Assembly: GCA_034231615.1 (NCBI GenBank)
Contig: CM067317.1
Coordinates: 1,696,501-1,760,500 of the forward strand
Source: Meghimatium bilineatum
Taxonomy: Eukaryota; Mollusca; Gastropoda; Stylommatophora; Philomycidae
Direction of reading: 5' to 3'
Length of the DNA stretch: 64,000 nt
Shown: positions 60,401 through 60,892 of the stretch, piece by piece
Layout: every line of letters starts with the position of its first letter
Position numbering within the stretch: the first letter of the stretch is position 1
Position numbers and translations under genes: made by a program
The notes under the pieces: generated by a model
The model's input: only the letters and a program-made list of their open reading frames with translations
Database searches by the model: none
Told to the model about the DNA's origin: nothing

Positions 60401-60806
60401 CATCTCATTGCTCATAGGAAGAAAAAAATGAATTGCTCATAATTCCTGCGGGTCCTCAATAAGAACAACAACACCTGTGTCATGAATACTTTGTTTGTTG
60501 AGGCTAGAGCTAGCGTATGTTTAGTACTCATTCATTACTCTGTGTGAATGTTTGTATAACTTTTATTGATGCTTCTTGTGTGTATTTGTGGTTACTATGA
60601 AATGTGAATTAGCTGATGTAAACCGGATGATTGAGTTACCTGACAGAGTATATATTCAACTAAAATATGGACAATTTTCTCTAGACAACCAGTACGGCTG
60701 CATAGGAGTCTGGGATGTTGACTTCCCACAGACATTTAAACAGTTCTCTGACTGGTCCAAGAAGAGGAAACAACTGTTTGAGACATCACGTAGACCAACT
60801 AGCTAG
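358..60806 (+). CDS. LRRK2: LRRK2-type leucine-rich repeat kinase, 3' half (18 exons; COR end, kinase, WD40)
   Basis: Large ROCO-family Ser/Thr kinase; in animals these act on Rab GTPases in vesicle and lysosome traffic (family knowledge). Coding segments: 358-464, 2326-2399, 6914-6977, 9046-9111, 9894-10064, 13534-13632, 17628-17753, 21100-21207, 22351-22455, 24579-24680, 28174-28311, 30102-30280, 40904-40982, 41997-42172, 43208-43348, 48593-48768, 54355-54447, 60685-60806. Every junction has AG acceptor and GT donor and phases match throughout, giving 707 codons. Counting from the first full codon: G-loop GDGGFG 66-71, Lys86, Glu103, YRDMKPDN 175-182 (YRD instead of HRD), DYG 200-202, APE 223-225, Arg304, then WD40 from about 341. 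Motifs DYG, GCAPWP, VECMATQ and GTGGG fit LRRK2 better than LRRK1; LRRK3 or another paralogue is possible. The 5' half lies outside the window. Confidence 0.93.
453..1173 (+). repeat. 48-bp minisatellite carrying a splice donor, 15 units
   Basis: Unit begins GGTCAAACTGGTGAGTCAGT and recurs every 48 bp from 455 to 1127. It includes the last ten bases of the upstream exon plus GTGAGT. Donors fall at 465+48k; those at 705 and 993 are GCGAGT. Because 48 is 16 codons and the unit has no stop, the exon frame stays open to 1221. Confidence 0.95.
1224..2325. other. Intron sequence, no gene seen
   Basis: No exon-like conservation is visible. 1365-1500 contains ACCCATTTACAGCTGGGT and TTCAAGCCTGGCGCGA, which resemble the head and Pol III-like part of SINEs common in marine animals, but the match is from memory and weak. 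Confidence 0.3.
2326..2399 (+). CDS. LRRK2: LRRK exon: kinase domain N-terminal extension
   Basis: Acceptor TTCCCAG, then [22 protein letters not shown]. The PD-x-(M/L)LAD signature directly before the kinase is typical of LRRK proteins. Donor GTAATC at 2400, phase 2; the split Ser codon is completed at 6914. Confidence 0.92.
2441..3155. repeat. 40-bp minisatellite, about 18 copies
   Basis: Unit begins TCTTGTATGTCTGTTAGAAC. Early copies read TTGTATGT, later ones TTGTATAT, so the array has two blocks of subtypes. Confidence 0.95.
3229..3355. repeat. 18-bp pyrimidine-rich tandem repeat
   Basis: Alternating TATTTTGTC and TATTCTGTA/TATTCTGTC nonamers, about 7 double units. Confidence 0.9.
3356..4190. 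other. Unique AT-rich intron sequence
   Basis: No repeat, exon or RNA gene recognised. Confidence 0.4.
4195..4370. promoter_or_regulatory. CpG-rich block with ETS-, NRF1- and YY1-like motifs
   Basis: In otherwise CpG-poor, AT-rich intron this block has dense CpG, TTCGGAAGTG (ETS-like), TGCGCATG (NRF1-like) and GCGCGGCCATTTTT (YY1-like on the minus strand), the usual set of a TATA-less promoter. It lies before the exon encoding the kinase G-loop. Promoter activity is inference only. Confidence 0.35.
4563..5305. repeat. 49-bp minisatellite, about 15 copies
   Basis: Unit begins AAGAACTACACAATAAGAAT; the copies are highly homogeneous. Confidence 0.95.
5666..6125 (-). mobile_element. LINE 3' end relic (RTE-like), minus strand
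   Basis: Two overlapping minus-strand frames encode a non-LTR C terminus: VLSYGCESW, then [19 protein letters not shown] and [11 protein letters not shown] frameshift near 5840-5920 separates them. The element ends in a (TGAA)n tail (ATTCATTCATTC at 5668-5685), as RTE-type elements often do. Confidence 0.7.
6130..6913. other. Intron sequence, no feature seen
   Basis: AT-rich, with a C9 run near 6749; no exon or element recognised. Confidence 0.4.
6914..6977 (+). CDS. LRRK2: LRRK exon: kinase glycine-rich loop
   Basis: Acceptor TTTTCAG; encodes [25 protein letters not shown] sequence with an intact ATP-binding G-x-G-x-x-G loop. Donor GTCAGT at 6978, phase 0. Confidence 0.95.
7000..7850. other. 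Intron sequence with a short duplication
   Basis: A roughly 30-bp segment beginning AGAGTGGTAGAAGATGATGT occurs at about 7217 and 7286. No gene seen. Confidence 0.4.
7855..8745. repeat. 62-bp minisatellite, about 13 copies
   Basis: Unit begins CTTGTACAGAATATGCACAG; copies vary at TTAGTATT/TTACTATT and GTGTC/GAGTC. The first copies carry an extra segment (ATCATCATCCTTGGCAGTAT) present twice. Confidence 0.95.
9046..9111 (+). CDS. LRRK2: LRRK exon: VAVK lysine and alpha-C glutamate
   Basis: Acceptor CTTGTCAG; encodes [15 protein letters not shown], carrying the ATP-orienting Lys and probably the alpha-C Glu that pairs with it. Donor GTAACA at 9112. The last 12 or so exon bases and the donor are repeated twice more downstream in a 45-bp unit. 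Confidence 0.94.
9098..9240 (+). repeat. 45-bp repeat spanning an exon end and its donor, 3 copies
   Basis: TGAGACAAGAGGTAACATAA occurs at the true exon-intron border (9101) and again at about 9146 and 9191. The extra donors lie beyond an in-frame TAA, so their use would truncate the protein. Confidence 0.9.
9390..9757. repeat. 27-bp minisatellite, about 13 copies
   Basis: Unit GATACTAGTCAACTAAACAA plus TTGTTAT; CAATTG, GAATTG and GAGATG subtypes are present. Confidence 0.95.
9894..10064 (+). CDS. LRRK2: LRRK exon: kinase N-lobe, hinge, alpha-D
   Basis: Acceptor TCACACAG; 57 codons, [18 protein letters not shown].. then [16 protein letters not shown], the hinge region. Donor GTAATT at 10065, phase 0. 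Confidence 0.94.
10205..10485. repeat. Interspersed repeat fragment plus 75-bp duplication
   Basis: 10210-10310 is a diverged copy of 39378-39460 (shared TGCAGATTAGCAG / GTCCAGAGAACAGAATG-like strings). 10337-10411 and 10412-10483 are a tandem duplication beginning TTGTTGTCTGTGATATCTGA. Confidence 0.65.
10680..11130 (+). mobile_element. LINE C-terminal fragment (RNase-H-bearing type)
   Basis: Encodes [19 protein letters not shown].. to [18 protein letters not shown], matching the C terminus of the longer relic at 28390-29785. It ends in a CAACCAACCA-type 3' segment. Confidence 0.75.
11165..12270 (+). mobile_element. Degenerate LINE (RT linker and C terminus), internally deleted
   Basis: 11382-11666 encodes [12 protein letters not shown] and [10 protein letters not shown], the region just before the RT core. 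11980-12240 encodes the C-terminal [14 protein letters not shown] and [15 protein letters not shown] segment. The RT core is missing; several stops. Confidence 0.75.
12330..12692. repeat. 45-bp minisatellite, about 8 copies
   Basis: Unit begins ATTAACTAATGTCATATGAC and contains AGTCAGTCAAGTCTAGACTG. One subtype reads AAATAGTGACATATGAC. Confidence 0.92.
12790..12965 (-). mobile_element. LINE 3' end fragment, minus strand
   Basis: Reverse strand reads [15 protein letters not shown], a degenerate form of the FGH-x-x-RHDSL segment seen at 44090 (+) and 46050 (-). Confidence 0.45.
12966..13460 (+). mobile_element. LINE 3' end fragment
   Basis: Encodes [14 protein letters not shown].., then [19 protein letters not shown] sequence with stops; the same C-terminal family as 11980-12240 and 50990-51445. 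Confidence 0.65.
13534..13632 (+). CDS. LRRK2: LRRK exon: catalytic loop
   Basis: Acceptor CTGAAG; 33 codons, [20 protein letters not shown]. The catalytic Asp and Asn are intact, and Tyr replaces His of the HRD motif as in LRRK kinases. Donor GTAGGA at 13633, phase 0. Confidence 0.95.
13640..14150. other. Intron sequence, no feature seen
   Basis: No repeats or coding signals recognised. Confidence 0.4.
14152..17100 (+). mobile_element. Near full-length degenerate LINE, RTE-like (endonuclease + RT)
   Basis: APE-type endonuclease at 14250-14980: [27 protein letters not shown] and, after a stop at 14914, SDHILL. A linker follows (14920-15429), then a broken RT region (15430-16060) containing [16 protein letters not shown] sequence. 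RT core at 16060-16620 has [13 protein letters not shown] and YADDTVLY; 16617-16904 has [13 protein letters not shown], the C terminus. At least four stops or frameshifts, so inactive. It ends near a TGATGATGATGA tail at 17087, typical of RTE elements. Confidence 0.85.
17343..17528 (+). repeat. Short interspersed palindromic repeat (MITE-like), copy 1
   Basis: Starts CAGTGGAATCCCATTATAAC and ends GTTGTTATATAGGG .. GAGGGATCCCTCCATTGTAC. Related copies lie at 40520-40700 and, inverted, at 44308-44520. The ends are roughly complementary. Confidence 0.65.
17628..17753 (+). CDS. LRRK2: LRRK exon: DYG motif and activation segment
   Basis: Acceptor CTCGGCAG; 42 codons, [32 protein letters not shown] replaces DFG, as in LRRK1/2; the activation-loop EGTP and APE motifs are intact. 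Donor GTACTT at 17754. Confidence 0.96.
17754..18420. other. Intron sequence, no feature seen
   Basis: No coding or repeat signal recognised. Confidence 0.4.
18424..18660 (+). mobile_element. RTE-like LINE 3' end
   Basis: Shares CTTACTTGAGG .. GGACAGGTTACAGTCTAGCA .. GTTGCAGCCAACCTTC with 61690-61912. It ends in a GATAATGATGATGATCTGA tail. Confidence 0.75.
18662..18855 (-). mobile_element. LINE C-terminal fragment, minus strand
   Basis: Reverse strand encodes [20 protein letters not shown] and [20 protein letters not shown]; the same family as 42555-42820 (+). Confidence 0.7.
18960..20345 (+). repeat. GC-richer unclassified repeat element, copy 1 (diverged)
   Basis: Shares long stretches with the inverted copy at 52869-54092, for example TTTCTGTTTCCAGGGTGCAC, ATCTTGGTTATCTGCTAACC and ACTGCCCTCTAGCG. 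It contains internal subrepeats (GTACTGAACCC.. type) and a G18 run near 19117. No protein recognised; clade unknown. Confidence 0.6.
20440..20660 (+). mobile_element. Penelope-like 3' tail with hammerhead-like core
   Basis: T-rich segment ending with TTTGATGAAGGCCTTTTGGC TGAATCGTTGATA at 20601-20633, similar in layout to 37582-37611, which follows a Penelope GIY-YIG relic. No coding part recognised here. Confidence 0.45.
20736..20805 (+). mobile_element. Short LINE 3' end fragment
   Basis: TTGGGTCAAAGGCCATGAG .. GGAACCAACCAACCA matches the 3' end at 29721-29780. Confidence 0.6.
20858..20920. repeat. 30-bp direct duplication with inner palindrome
   Basis: CTTGATGAAGTGGTCAAACC occurs twice; AAGTGGTCAAACCACTT is a near-perfect palindrome. 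Confidence 0.85.
21100..21207 (+). CDS. LRRK2: LRRK exon: kinase C-lobe alpha-F
   Basis: Acceptor TCCTGCAG; 36 codons, [17 protein letters not shown].. with the conserved alpha-F Asp. Donor GTTAGT at 21208, phase 0. Confidence 0.94.
21320..22135. repeat. Complex 38-bp minisatellite, all forward frames open
   Basis: Two interleaved units, one beginning TGTCTGCAGGCCTCTCAAGG and ending TTTATGCTTGTA, the other inserting TTTTGTGTGTCTCAAGG. GCC TCT and GAC CTG(T) subtypes occur. The unit lacks stops in every forward frame, so long open frames here are artefacts. Confidence 0.93.
22351..22455 (+). CDS. LRRK2: LRRK exon: kinase C-lobe, GCAPWP region
   Basis: Acceptor TTATCAG; 35 codons including [18 protein letters not shown] and a final YRPK with the conserved kinase Arg. 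GCAPWP is a LRRK2-type signature. Donor GTGATC at 22456. Confidence 0.95.
22456..23410. other. Intron sequence, no gene seen
   Basis: A (GT)n tract at about 22475-22492; otherwise unique. No coding signal recognised. Confidence 0.4.
23425..23620. repeat. 65-70-bp tandem repeat, 3 copies
   Basis: Unit begins AGCACTCCAGGGAAGCTGAT and ends CAAATATCAGACATGCCT. Confidence 0.88.
23840..24560. repeat. 30-bp minisatellite, 24 copies, abutting an acceptor
   Basis: Unit TTTTGTGCACCACTGTTTGT plus CTCAATGAAG; a subtype has GTGCCACCTTATGTC. 30 bp is 10 codons without stops, so both strands look open. The array ends about 20 bp before the AG of the exon at 24579. Confidence 0.95.
24579..24680 (+). CDS. 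LRRK2: LRRK exon: kinase end and kinase-WD40 linker
   Basis: Acceptor TTTTACCAG lies about 20 bp after a 30-bp minisatellite. 34 codons, [24 protein letters not shown], resembling the LRRK2 region between kinase and WD40. Donor GTATGT at 24681. Confidence 0.94.
25095..26520. repeat. About 206-bp satellite, 7 tandem copies
   Basis: GAATATTTTCCAACCGAGAT recurs near 25310, 25516, 25722, 25927, 26134 and 26338 (about 206 bp apart); the first and last copies are diverged. Within units GAACATATAACAATAGATCT is constant. Confidence 0.93.
26530..27010. other. Intron sequence, no feature seen
   Basis: Unique AT-rich sequence with a small GC-richer part at 26650-26745. No gene recognised. Confidence 0.4.
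27010..27240 (-). mobile_element. LINE C-terminal fragment, minus strand
   Basis: Reverse strand stays open for 75 codons (..[18 protein letters not shown].. YVLEREYVI). It resembles the degenerate end at 31085-31350 (-), with a shared motif order but weak identity. Confidence 0.4.
27335..27650. repeat. 27-bp minisatellite, about 12 copies
   Basis: Unit GTAATTGTTGTGTTAGTATG plus a variable A run (GGAAAAAA). Confidence 0.93.
27690..28075 (+). mobile_element. RTE-like LINE 3' end
   Basis: Reads [14 protein letters not shown].. with stops, then a charged C-terminal region. It ends with an AGATAGATAACA tail. 38335-38500 holds a related inverted copy (ACAGAACGTTG / CTCTGTAAACC-like strings). Confidence 0.65.
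28174..28311 (+). CDS. LRRK2: LRRK exon: WD40 domain, first blade
   Basis: Acceptor TTGTTGCAG; 46 codons beginning [18 protein letters not shown], a WD-like strand (xLWVASG). Ends RRSVDNS; donor GTAAGT at 28312. Confidence 0.9.
28390..29785 (+). mobile_element. LINE relic: RT C terminus, RNase H and C-terminal domain
   Basis: 28460-28800 encodes [20 protein letters not shown], the region after the RT core. 28900-29300 is an RNase H domain: [52 protein letters not shown]. 29381-29743 is the C terminus. A frameshift lies at about 29380-29424. Of the RNase H residues the first Asp, Glu and last Asp are present, while the middle Asp is Asn (LTNS). Confidence 0.82.
30102..30280 (+). CDS. LRRK2: LRRK exon: WD40 domain
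   Basis: Acceptor CCATCAG; 59 codons plus two bases, [30 protein letters not shown].., ending SVLSLYLVQ. Donor GTGAGT at 30281, phase 2. The exon end and donor are duplicated 60 bp downstream; reading past the first donor meets TGA at once. Confidence 0.93.
30240..30359 (+). repeat. 60-bp tandem duplication of an exon 3' end with its donor
   Basis: CAGCTACAGGACTCTGTCCT .. GTTCAGAGGTGAGTGTGTG occurs at 30240 (exon) and 30300 (intron), one base different in the former exon part. The second donor is intact. Confidence 0.92.
30535..30660. repeat. (GT)n-rich low-complexity tract
   Basis: TATGTATGTGTGTGTGCTTG repeated in irregular units before an ATATATAT stretch. Confidence 0.85.
30660..31120 (-). 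mobile_element. LINE C-terminal fragment, minus strand
   Basis: Reverse strand: [20 protein letters not shown], then [19 protein letters not shown], about 117 codons open. Same C-terminal family as 11980-12240. The 3' tail side is at 30660 (TTGTCTATTGTC). Confidence 0.78.
31085..31350 (-). mobile_element. Second LINE 3' end, minus strand, degenerate
   Basis: Reverse strand reads [31 protein letters not shown].. with a following stop, typical of a LINE C terminus. Boundaries are uncertain. Confidence 0.5.
31360..31960. other. Intron sequence with (CA)n and a G12 run
   Basis: (CA)n near 31505-31560 and G12 at 31621. No gene seen. Confidence 0.45.
31965..32165. repeat. 23-bp minisatellite, about 8 copies
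   Basis: Unit GTGAGAAGGTCTTATAATGT plus CAG, degenerating at both ends. Confidence 0.9.
32435..32530. repeat. 45-bp tandem duplication
   Basis: TTGACTGATATGGCTGTGAC .. GAGAGCCAATGTTAC occurs twice. Confidence 0.9.
32645..32757. repeat. 42-bp tandem repeat, 2.5 copies
   Basis: TGCATGCCATCATCAATAAC followed by CTGTAGTTCAACATCAATAAC. Confidence 0.88.
32795..32988 (+). mobile_element. Penelope-like element, 5' part of the GIY-YIG region (split by a LINE)
   Basis: Encodes [16 protein letters not shown] and [16 protein letters not shown], the Cys-rich segment that precedes the GIY-YIG endonuclease in Penelope-like retroelements. It continues at 37084 after the inserted LINE. One frameshift is needed near 32965. 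Confidence 0.75.
32976..32987. repeat. Target-site duplication of the LINE (left)
   Basis: GGCCTTTACATG, identical to 37084-37095. Confidence 0.88.
32989..37083 (-). mobile_element. Nearly complete 4.1-kb LINE with EN, RT and RNase H
   Basis: Flanked by a 12-bp duplication GGCCTTTACATG (32976-32987 and 37084-37095). The long minus-strand frame has an APE endonuclease ([32 protein letters not shown]; 36710-36040), RT ([27 protein letters not shown]; 35200-34100), RNase H ([42 protein letters not shown]; 33790-33390) and a Cys-His C terminus ([13 protein letters not shown]). Breaks: stops at 36037-36039, 35200-35202 and 33273-33275 and a frameshift in a T7 run near 34957. It ends in a GAAGAAGACGAAG tail. 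RNase H suggests an I/R1/Nimb-like clade rather than RTE. Confidence 0.92.
37084..37095. repeat. Target-site duplication of the LINE (right)
   Basis: GGCCTTTACATG, identical to 32976-32987; the following T also matches. Confidence 0.88.
37582..37611 (+). ncRNA. Candidate degenerate hammerhead ribozyme core
   Basis: CTTGATAAAGACCTTGTGGT TGAAACGTTG has the order CUGANGA-like box, short stem ACC/GGT with TTGT loop, GAAAC box. Penelope-like elements are known to carry minimal hammerheads. The first box deviates from consensus, so activity is doubtful. Confidence 0.35.
37700..38260 (-). mobile_element. LINE 3' part with RNase H, minus strand
   Basis: Reverse strand: [29 protein letters not shown] (end of RNase H), then a C-terminal [13 protein letters not shown] segment in another frame. 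A tandem duplication of about 55 bp (TTTTGATGAGAGTTT..) at 37933-38043 interrupts it. Confidence 0.78.
38335..38500 (-). mobile_element. RTE-like LINE 3' end, inverted relative to 27690-28075
   Basis: Strings such as CTCTGTAAGCCGCTCAGTTC and AAGCTGTCCAGCCT match the complement of 27985-28050. Confidence 0.55.
38621..38871 (+). pseudogene. Unassigned coding-like block
   Basis: After a plausible acceptor (GCTTCCTTAG) one frame reads [20 protein letters not shown].., then [20 protein letters not shown] and [18 protein letters not shown] before TAA; the frame past the stop ([18 protein letters not shown]) still looks protein-like. I do not recognise it. The LRRK frame skips it cleanly, so it is probably a relic of an element or another gene. 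Confidence 0.35.
38898..38935. repeat. C17 run followed by (CA)n
   Basis: Homopolymer and dinucleotide tract; length likely to be assembly-sensitive. Confidence 0.9.
39045..39335. repeat. 37-bp minisatellite, about 8 copies
   Basis: Unit TAGAGTGCTGGAAGCATTGA plus CCATTAAGTCTATTTGA. Confidence 0.92.
39365..39655. repeat. SINE-like interspersed repeat
   Basis: Contains CCTTAGTCGCCTTTTACGAC and a CCCCTTTCGGGACTC end, strings I associate with short repeats of many marine invertebrates. A related piece is at 10205-10310. Class uncertain. Confidence 0.4.
39660..40400. other. Intron sequence, no gene seen
   Basis: Minor duplications near 39890-39970 (ACTGACACTCTCACTACTAA twice). No exon recognised. 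Confidence 0.4.
40415..40510. repeat. 21-bp tandem repeat, about 5 copies
   Basis: AATCTGTATAAAAATTAGAA plus C, last copies diverged. Confidence 0.9.
40520..40700 (+). repeat. MITE-like repeat, copy 2
   Basis: CAGTGGAATCTCCTGATTAA .. GTGTTGTTATATAAGG; same layout as 17343-17528. Confidence 0.6.
40904..40982 (+). CDS. LRRK2: LRRK exon: WD40 domain
   Basis: Acceptor CTCTCAAG; one base completes the split codon, then [20 protein letters not shown], a WD40 blade that continues the previous exon directly. Donor GTTGGT at 40983 is weak. The preceding 10.6-kb intron is the longest found. Confidence 0.9.
41035..41385. repeat. About 48-bp minisatellite, 7 copies
   Basis: Unit TATAGTCATGTCTTTGATGT plus TG(TTG)TGACTCAAGTAGGATG; two length variants alternate. 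Confidence 0.92.
41386..41770. repeat. 33-bp minisatellite, about 8 copies then degenerate
   Basis: Unit CCTATGTCTAGCCTAGTATC plus CAGTGCTGACAAA; some copies insert AGCTGG or ATTGG. Open frames here are repeat artefacts. Confidence 0.9.
41997..42172 (+). CDS. LRRK2: LRRK exon: WD40 domain
   Basis: Acceptor TGTTTCAG; 58 codons plus two bases, [17 protein letters not shown].., then [16 protein letters not shown], a WD40 strand pair. Donor GTATTT at 42173, phase 2. Confidence 0.92.
42240..42330. repeat. 45-bp imperfect tandem duplication
   Basis: GAATCTGTAGATAATGTTTG AGTTTCATTCATTCA occurs twice. Confidence 0.85.
42555..42830 (+). mobile_element. LINE C-terminal fragment
   Basis: Encodes [20 protein letters not shown] and [16 protein letters not shown]; same family as 18662-18855 (-). 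Confidence 0.75.
42890..43170. repeat. 45-bp minisatellite, 6 copies
   Basis: Unit ATAGTTGTAATGTGTTCATA TTGTAATTGACACATGCTGG; ends about 40 bp before the acceptor of the exon at 43208. Confidence 0.93.
43208..43348 (+). CDS. LRRK2: LRRK exon: WD40 domain
   Basis: Acceptor [28 protein letters not shown].. followed by [12 protein letters not shown], a clear WD repeat. Donor GTAAGT at 43349, phase 2. Confidence 0.92.
43350..44080. other. Intron sequence, no gene seen
   Basis: An open frame of 118 codons at 43574-43930 shows no domain I recognise and no splice continuity with the LRRK frame. Confidence 0.4.
44090..44300 (+). mobile_element. RTE-like LINE 3' end
   Basis: GHVIRHYSL followed by degenerate [20 protein letters not shown]; same family as the minus-strand copy at 45814-46371. 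Confidence 0.65.
44308..44520 (-). repeat. MITE-like repeat, copy 3 (inverted)
   Basis: Complement of the 17343 family; an internal 36-bp segment (GTTATAACACAAATGTTGT..) is duplicated. Confidence 0.6.
44755..44945. repeat. 30-bp minisatellite, 6 copies
   Basis: Unit GCTACATCTTTGTAATCCAC plus GTTTCCCACT. Confidence 0.94.
44980..45424 (+). repeat. AT-rich about 50-bp tandem repeat, start of inverted-repeat left arm
   Basis: Unit contains AAATCAAGCAATAACTTTAA GTGATAGCTTT. Inverted counterparts are at 52720-52860 and 54103-54290. Confidence 0.88.
45425..45760 (+). mobile_element. RTE-like LINE fragment within the left arm
   Basis: [13 protein letters not shown], then [15 protein letters not shown] and [13 protein letters not shown]; several stops. 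Mirror copy at 50650-50925. Confidence 0.75.
45814..46371 (-). mobile_element. LINE 3' end inserted in the left arm
   Basis: Minus frame: [54 protein letters not shown] and [17 protein letters not shown]. It ends with an ATTGATTGATTG tail (45814-45826). CTTAAT flanks both ends (45808-45813, 46372-46377). The right arm retains the empty site. Confidence 0.85.
46603..46975 (+). mobile_element. Penelope-like 3' tail with hammerhead-like core
   Basis: 46660-46688 reads CTTGATAAGGATTTTTGGTT TGAAATGTC, same layout as 37582-37611; upstream T-rich sequence (46440-46600) also resembles the 37420-37560 region. No coding part recognised. Confidence 0.4.
46975..47275. repeat. 19-27-bp minisatellite, block 1
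   Basis: Units of TGTTGAGATGTCTCATCCTG with CATGTTGTA or TA(T)G extensions; split from block 2 by a mariner. Confidence 0.92.
47398..47786 (-). pseudogene. Mariner transposase C-terminal half (minus copy)
   Basis: Frame from [18 protein letters not shown] through [14 protein letters not shown] and [13 protein letters not shown] to [11 protein letters not shown] and TGA. DD34D spacing. The N-terminal DNA-binding domain and first catalytic Asp are absent. The frame is open further upstream only because it runs antisense through the other arm. Confidence 0.88.
47784..48059 (+). pseudogene. Mariner transposase C-terminal part (plus copy)
   Basis: [19 protein letters not shown].. to [11 protein letters not shown] and TGA; lacks HDNARPH. 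It keeps three codons (DAD) missing from the minus copy. Confidence 0.85.
48184..48540. repeat. 19-27-bp minisatellite, block 2
   Basis: Same units as 46975-47275, continuing after the mariner; ends about 50 bp before the exon at 48593. Confidence 0.92.
48593..48768 (+). CDS. LRRK2: LRRK exon: WD40 domain (GTGGG blade)
   Basis: Acceptor [25 protein letters not shown].. then [16 protein letters not shown], closely like the corresponding LRRK2 blade. Donor GTAGGT at 48769, phase 1. The exon lies in the loop of a large inverted repeat; its 3' end has a diverged second copy at about 48773-48846. Confidence 0.94.
48773..48846 (+). repeat. Diverged second copy of an exon 3' end
   Basis: ACACTCACAGGCACACGGGC TCAATCAGATGTCTACTGA matches the exon end at about 48716-48756. 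The donor is not preserved. Confidence 0.85.
49032..50366 (-). mobile_element. Mariner transposon with intact transposase frame
   Basis: Starts CGAGGGGGAGTCAATAAGTA; the other end is its inverse, GTGACTTACTTATTGACTCC CCCTCA. TA lies on both sides (49030-49031, 50367-50368). The left arm of the inverted repeat shows the uninterrupted site near 46408-46420, which fixes the borders exactly. Confidence 0.95.
49132..50202 (-). CDS. Mariner transposase, intact frame
   Basis: Cut-and-paste DNA transposase of the Tc1/mariner superfamily. From the chosen Met ([17 protein letters not shown]) it is 356 residues, close to the usual 340-360; an upstream in-frame Met at 50229 would add nine. N-terminal helix-turn-helix region about 10-110 ([19 protein letters not shown]). 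WVPRQL at 126-131 corresponds to the mariner WVPHEL linker motif. Catalytic triad: Asp165 (TGDESW), Asp259 (LLHDNARPH), Asp294 ([13 protein letters not shown]), DD34D. No stop or frameshift. Antisense to LRRK and inside its intron. Activity is unproven. Confidence 0.95.
   Translation of the reverse strand: MATVLTECTINEQRAVVRFLWAKGLPAKDIHKEMLPVYADNCLSHKAVHSWVKKFSQGRSKIVDEIRSGRAVEIATDASVQRVEEMIRGDRRVTIDAVAAAIGCSHGSAYSIMHDRLKFKKVCSRWVPRQLTDEHKMNRLGLSLEHLCQYANEGEDMMNRIITGDESWVHHYQPESKRASMQWKHPSSPCVQKFKVTPSAGKVMLTVFWDCQGVLLTNFKKKGDNVNSESYCEVLSVLQDAIRRKRPGLLTRGVLLLHDNARPHTARLTQEKIKNLGWKILEHPPYSPDLTPSDFHLFGPLKTHLGGKHFATDAEVECEVKMWLKKQSTQFYAAGLGGLIKRWDKCINVGGNYVEK
50455..50650 (-). repeat. Second related copy of the 46412-46540 segment
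   Basis: TTGAACCCTTTGGGAACAAT and GTCCCATCATTT resemble 46430-46500 in direct orientation, next to an (AT)n run at 50450-50468. Confidence 0.5.
50650..50925 (-). mobile_element. RTE-like LINE fragment, mirror of 45425-45745
   Basis: Inverted copy, nearly base for base, including the complement of [12 protein letters not shown]. Confidence 0.78.
50985..51445 (+). mobile_element. LINE C-terminal fragment with GAA tail
   Basis: 131 codons open: [15 protein letters not shown], then [19 protein letters not shown] and [19 protein letters not shown], stop at 51421. It ends in (GAA)n at 51431-51450. Confidence 0.82.
51450..52562. repeat. 40-bp minisatellite, about 28 copies, very homogeneous
   Basis: Unit ATTGGTAGTTGTTGTAGCTT GTTGTAGTTTCTCTCTGTGT. 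The only recurrent variant is CTATCTG in three copies. The unit start also occurs singly at about 50908 in the arm. Confidence 0.97.
52720..52860 (-). repeat. AT-rich about 50-bp repeat, right-arm part 1
   Basis: AAAGTTATTGCTTGATTTTT and AAGTTACATCTTATAGCGATC, complement of 45395-45435. Confidence 0.85.
52869..54092 (-). mobile_element. Unclassified 1.2-kb insertion with 10-bp target-site duplication
   Basis: GC-richer than its surroundings and flanked by ACTTAAGTTG at 52859-52868 and 54093-54102. It contains subrepeats of about 100-150 bp around AGAAAGGGTTC(A/T)GTACC and GGTTCAGTACCCAATGGG. No protein domain recognised. A diverged copy in the opposite orientation is at 18960-20345. Probably a non-autonomous retroposon; class unknown. 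Confidence 0.7.
54103..54290 (-). repeat. AT-rich about 50-bp repeat, right-arm part 2
   Basis: TTTCTTAAAATGATCACTTA and AAATTATTGCTTGATTTTT units continue after the 1.2-kb insertion. Confidence 0.85.
54355..54447 (+). CDS. LRRK2: LRRK exon: WD40 domain
   Basis: Acceptor GTGCTCAG; two bases complete a codon, then [20 protein letters not shown] and SESDTDR. Donor GTGAGT at 54448, phase 1. It fits the penultimate strand of the last blade and a loop. Confidence 0.86.
54450..54745. other. Intron sequence, no feature seen
   Basis: No repeat or coding signal recognised. Confidence 0.4.
54755..56942. repeat. 45-bp minisatellite, about 49 copies, with higher-order structure
   Basis: Unit AATAGCAATAATTTTGCATA TGTTGGCACATTATTGATAG ACAGA. 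Variants: ATTTTGG, a shortened TTATTGACAGA unit and a TTGTTAATCAACAG unit. The variant set recurs at about 266, 266 and 311 bp. The distal half (56200-56940) is regular 45-bp. Both strands are stop-free. Confidence 0.97.
56945..57230. other. Intron sequence, no feature seen
   Basis: G-rich strings near 57125-57155; otherwise nothing. Confidence 0.4.
57231..57505. repeat. 24-bp minisatellite, about 11 copies
   Basis: Unit AGTTCAAGTATATCTTATAT AGCT; first and last copies have TTACT or TTGCT. Confidence 0.95.
57654..57828. repeat. 24-bp minisatellite, 7 identical copies
   Basis: Unit TCCATCCTGCCTCCATGGGA GGTA. Eight codons without stops, hence open frames on both strands. Confidence 0.97.
57830..58490. 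other. Intron sequence, no gene seen
   Basis: Some short open frames without recognisable domains. Confidence 0.4.
58495..58800. repeat. 19-bp minisatellite, about 16 copies
   Basis: Unit ACTCCAACTGAAGCTCATG with AAACCC, ACACC and AATAACC variants. Confidence 0.92.
58855..60378. repeat. 35-bp minisatellite, about 43 copies
   Basis: Unit GTTGTACATGTCACCACAGA GAGTTGGAGTCTTGT; early copies lack the CACCACA part (30 bp). TTGGAG/TTGAAG and TCTTGT/TCATGT alleles are mixed. Open frames here are repeat artefacts. Confidence 0.97.
60685..60806 (+). CDS. LRRK2: LRRK last coding exon
   Basis: Acceptor TTTTCTCTAG; split Asp codon, then [14 protein letters not shown] (closing WD blade) and a basic C-terminal helix [15 protein letters not shown] followed by TAG. 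The end resembles the RRTS-type C terminus of LRRK2. A (GT)n tract begins about 20 bp after the stop. Confidence 0.94.
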
Positions 60807-60820
60807 TCATGTACAAATTG

Positions 60821-60851
<31 letters not shown>

Positions 60852-60886
60852 CTGTTCAAAGCTTAATCAATCTTTTGTGCCAACTG

Positions 60887-60892
60887 AATAAA
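60887..60892 (+). promoter_or_regulatory. Candidate poly(A) signal of the LRRK gene
   Basis: AATAAA 81 bp after the stop codon, downstream of a (GT)n run. Its position and strand fit the 3' end of the mRNA. Confidence 0.6.
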
